Assembly (NCBI GenBank): GCA_031288815.1 | Contig: JAITQR010000039.1 | Span: forward strand, 1-7,120 | Source: Treponema sp. | GTDB taxonomy: Bacteria; Spirochaetota; Spirochaetia; Treponematales; Breznakiellaceae | DNA length: 7,120 nucleotides | Direction: 5' to 3' | Shown here: in pieces, positions 5,216-7,120 of the stretch | Layout: every line of letters starts with the position of its first letter | Position numbering within the stretch: position 1 is the first letter of the stretch | The notes under the pieces: generated by a model | Databases searched by the model: none | Told to the model about the DNA's origin: nothing | Seen by the model: only the letters and a program-made list of their open reading frames with translations | Position numbers and translations under genes: made by a program

Positions 5216-5830
5216 ATGGATAGTATTTTATTGCGAAAAAAAGGACATAATCGGGAAAAGGTCTTTTTGGAACTCCTCCGGAACAGCCCCCTGATCGCGG
5301 CGGTTCTGAACGAGGGGGATCTGGAAAAGTGCCTTAAAGCGAAGGCCGGTATCCTCAACCTCCTGTTCGGGGATATCCGTACCGTTTCGTCTATTGTGGA
5401 AAAATGCAAAGCCGCCGGAAAATTCACCCTGGTGCATCTGGATTTTATCGAAGGGCTTTCCAGCCGGGATATCGCGGTGGATTTTATCGCCGATACTACC
5501 GCGGCGGACGGCATCGTTTCAACCAAGCCAAACCTTATCAAACGGGCCAAGGTCCGGGGGCTGGTCGCGGTTCAACGTTTTTTCCTTATCGATTCCATTT
5601 CCCTGGCAAACCTGGAAAAACAGTTTCCCCTGGACAGCGCCGACGCCTTGGAGATTATGCCCGCCCTTATGCCCAAGGTGATCCGCCGTGTCGCCCGGAT
5701 ATCGCCTAAACCCATTATCGCCGGGGGGCTGATCTCCGACGCCGAAGATGTACGTAACGCCCTGGAAGCGGGGGCTGTTTCCGCGTCCGCTTCAAAAATA
5801 TCTTTATTGGAGGAATACTACTATGCCTAA
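5216..5830 (+). CDS. glpP: Glycerol-3-phosphate-responsive antiterminator GlpP
   Basis: The 204-residue protein matches the GlpP family, cytosolic TIM-barrel-like proteins that bind G3P and the leader RNA of glp operons and prevent termination. Conserved segments in order: SPLIAAV (24-30), FGDI (51-54), [10 protein letters not shown] (73-82), [16 protein letters not shown] (97-112), QRFFLIDS (120-127), [14 protein letters not shown] (143-156), IIAGGLI (167-173) and the C-terminal [13 protein letters not shown] (182-194). The barrel-end GG and AGA elements resemble phosphate-binding loops. ATG 5216 has no ribosome site and adds about 15-20 residues before the usual family start. TTG 5267 has GAAAAGG 5 nt upstream and gives a start nearer the family norm, but then only six residues precede SPLIAAV. 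glpP overlaps glpK by 8 nt, so the two are translationally coupled. The likely RNA target in the window is the terminator at 4866-4909. Family assignment is strong; the start is unsettled. Confidence 0.92.
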   Translation: MDSILLRKKGHNREKVFLELLRNSPLIAAVLNEGDLEKCLKAKAGILNLLFGDIRTVSSIVEKCKAAGKFTLVHLDFIEGLSSRDIAVDFIADTTAADGIVSTKPNLIKRAKVRGLVAVQRFFLIDSISLANLEKQFPLDSADALEIMPALMPKVIRRVARISPKPIIAGGLISDAEDVRNALEAGAVSASASKISLLEEYYYA

Positions 5831-7120
5831 GTATATACTGGCCCTGGATCAGGGGACTACCAGTTCCCGGGCCATTCTTTTCGATGGGGAACAGAATATA
5901 ATCGCCGTTGAGCAGAAGGAATTCGCCCAGATCTATCCCCGGGAAGGCTGGGTGGAACACGATCCCATGGAAATCTATTCTTCCCAGTACGCGGTGATGA
6001 TGGAGCTTCTGGCCAAATACGCTATTGTTCCCCGGGACATTGCCGCCATCGGGGTGACCAACCAGCGGGAGACCACGGTACTCTGGGATAAAGAAACCGG
6101 CCGGCCTATCTACAACGCCATCGTCTGGCAGTGCCGCCGCACATCGGAGATCGTGGACGCCCTTGTGGAGCGGGGGCTCAAGGATCATATCCAAAAAACC
6201 ACCGGGCTGGTACCGGACGCGTACTTCTCCGGAACCAAAATTAAGTGGATCCTCGATCGGGTGGAAGGTTCCAGGGAGCGGGCGAAAAGGGGGGAGATCC
6301 TCTTCGGTACCGTGGACACCTGGCTTATCTGGAAGCTTTCCGGCGGCGCGGTCCATGTTACCGATTACAGCAACGCCAGCAGAACCATGCTCTACGATAT
6401 CCACAAGCTTGACTGGGACGACCGGCTCCTTGCCGCCCTGGACATTCCCCGGGAGATGCTGCCCGAGGTACGGCCCTCGAGCCAGGTTTACGGAACCGCG
6501 AATATCCAGGGGGAGGAGATACCCCTGTCCGGCGACGCGGGGGATCAGCAGGCGGCCCTCTTTGGCCAGTGCTGCTTTGAAAAGGGCGACGCGAAGAACA
6601 CCTACGGAACCGGATGTTTCCTCCTCATGAATACCGGTGAGGAGGCTTTTGAGAGCCGGAACGGCCTCCTGACCACCCTCGCGGCGAGCCTTTCCGGCAA
6701 AGTCCGCTACGCGCTGGAAGGCTCGGTGTTTGTGGGCGGCGCGGTTATCCAGTGGCTGCGGGACGAGATGCGCTTTATCACCGAGAGCGCCGATTCGGAG
6801 TATTACGCGGGAAAAGTGGAAGATACCGGCGGGGTTTACCTGGTGCCCGCCTTTACCGGCCTGGGCGCCCCCTACTGGGATATGTACGCCCGGGGCTGCA
6901 TTGTGGGCTTAACCAGGGGAACCAGGCGCTACCATATCATCCGGGCCGCCGAGGAATCCATTGCCTACCAGAGCCTCGATCTGATGAAGGCCATGGAGAA
7001 GGATACGGGCACAAAACTCAGGGAACTGAAGGTGGACGGCGGGGCGAGCCGGGACCGCTTCCTCATGCAGTTCCAGGCGGACATTTCGGATGTGGCGATC
7101 CGCCGGCCGGTGGTACGGGA
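5823..7120 (+). CDS. glpK: Glycerol kinase GlpK (3' end outside window)
   Basis: The first 432 residues of an enzyme usually near 500 long, which transfers phosphate from ATP to glycerol to give G3P in the cytoplasm. It aligns closely with E. coli GlpK: nucleotide/phosphate motif DQGTTSSR (9-16), glycerol-binding Arg82 and Glu83 in NQRET, Trp102 in VWQCRR, Tyr134 in AYFSGTK (FGGY signature), Asp241 in [17 protein letters not shown] (261-266), [10 protein letters not shown] (344-353) and the second FGGY region [16 protein letters not shown] (405-420). ATG 5823 overlaps the glpP end by 8 nt and has GGAGGA (5809-5814) 8 nt upstream. The segment before AGDQQ (224-238) is shorter than in E. coli, lacking the GGKGGTR loop that binds fructose-1,6-bisphosphate, and has no histidine like the one HPr phosphorylates in Gram-positive enzymes. 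No glpF or glpD is seen in the window. Confidence 0.97.
   Translation, partial: MPKYILALDQGTTSSRAILFDGEQNIIAVEQKEFAQIYPREGWVEHDPMEIYSSQYAVMMELLAKYAIVPRDIAAIGVTNQRETTVLWDKETGRPIYNAIVWQCRRTSEIVDALVERGLKDHIQKTTGLVPDAYFSGTKIKWILDRVEGSRERAKRGEILFGTVDTWLIWKLSGGAVHVTDYSNASRTMLYDIHKLDWDDRLLAALDIPREMLPEVRPSSQVYGTANIQGEEIPLSGDAGDQQAALFGQCCFEKGDAKNTYGTGCFLLMNTGEEAFESRNGLLTTLAASLSGKVRYALEGSVFVGGAVIQWLRDEMRFITESADSEYYAGKVEDTGGVYLVPAFTGLGAPYWDMYARGCIVGLTRGTRRYHIIRAAEESIAYQSLDLMKAMEKDTGTKLRELKVDGGASRDRFLMQFQADISDVAIRRPVVR

Noticed and set aside
5715..6404. Minus-strand open frame of 229 codons opposite glpP and glpK
   Set aside because: It is antisense to strongly conserved glpK motifs and the glpP C-terminus. 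Its Pro/Gly/His-rich composition is typical of a shadow frame.
1..7120. CRISPR arrays, insertion sequences, tRNA or rRNA genes, prophage or toxin-antitoxin genes
   Set aside because: No regularly spaced repeats, transposase motifs, terminal inverted repeats or cloverleaf-like segments were seen. Almost all sequence is accounted for by metabolic and transport genes.

Overview
The window carries a bacterial glycerol / glycerol-3-phosphate (G3P) acquisition locus built from two divergent transcription units around a 407-bp regulatory region. Genes are tightly packed with Shine-Dalgarno sequences, and base composition looks slightly above half G+C (not counted). Two predicted lipoproteins have lipoboxes that depart from the E. 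coli consensus at position -3 (FTGC and AGAC endings). Relaxed lipoboxes together with a GlpP-type antiterminator beside glpK suggest a spirochaete (Treponema/Spirochaeta-like). This is an inference from sequence character, not a firm assignment; a Firmicute-like donor or host cannot be excluded.

Minus strand, read from 4808 down to 1: a UgpB-like solute-binding lipoprotein, the two membrane permeases UgpA and UgpE (overlapping by 11 nt), a cytosolic glycerophosphodiester phosphodiesterase (UgpQ type, 10 nt after ugpE), and, 37 nt further on, a metallo-beta-lactamase-fold lipoprotein that runs off the left edge. No ATP-binding subunit (UgpC) is present in the window.

Intergenic region 4809-5215: a strong sigma70-type promoter firing left (TTGACA, 17 bp, TATACT), an inverted repeat over its -35 box, and, about 50 nt into the leader, a 16-bp hairpin with a UUCG-like loop and a U-tract. 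The hairpin has terminator form only on the leftward transcript. It is followed by a second, weaker hairpin with U-rich sequence. On the rightward side there is a perfect 10-bp (11 with flanks) palindrome and a TTGACA/CAAAAT promoter candidate very close to the glpP start.

Plus strand, 5216 to the right edge: glpP (G3P-responsive RNA-binding antiterminator), then glpK (glycerol kinase, first 432 residues), overlapping by 8 nt.

Working model: the ABC system imports G3P or glycerophosphodiesters, the diesterase releases G3P, and GlpK makes G3P from glycerol. GlpP senses G3P and would relieve termination in the leader of the divergent transporter operon. This parallels the Bacillus subtilis glpTQ leader, with an ABC transporter in place of GlpT. 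The leader terminator is seen directly; the link to GlpP is inferred.
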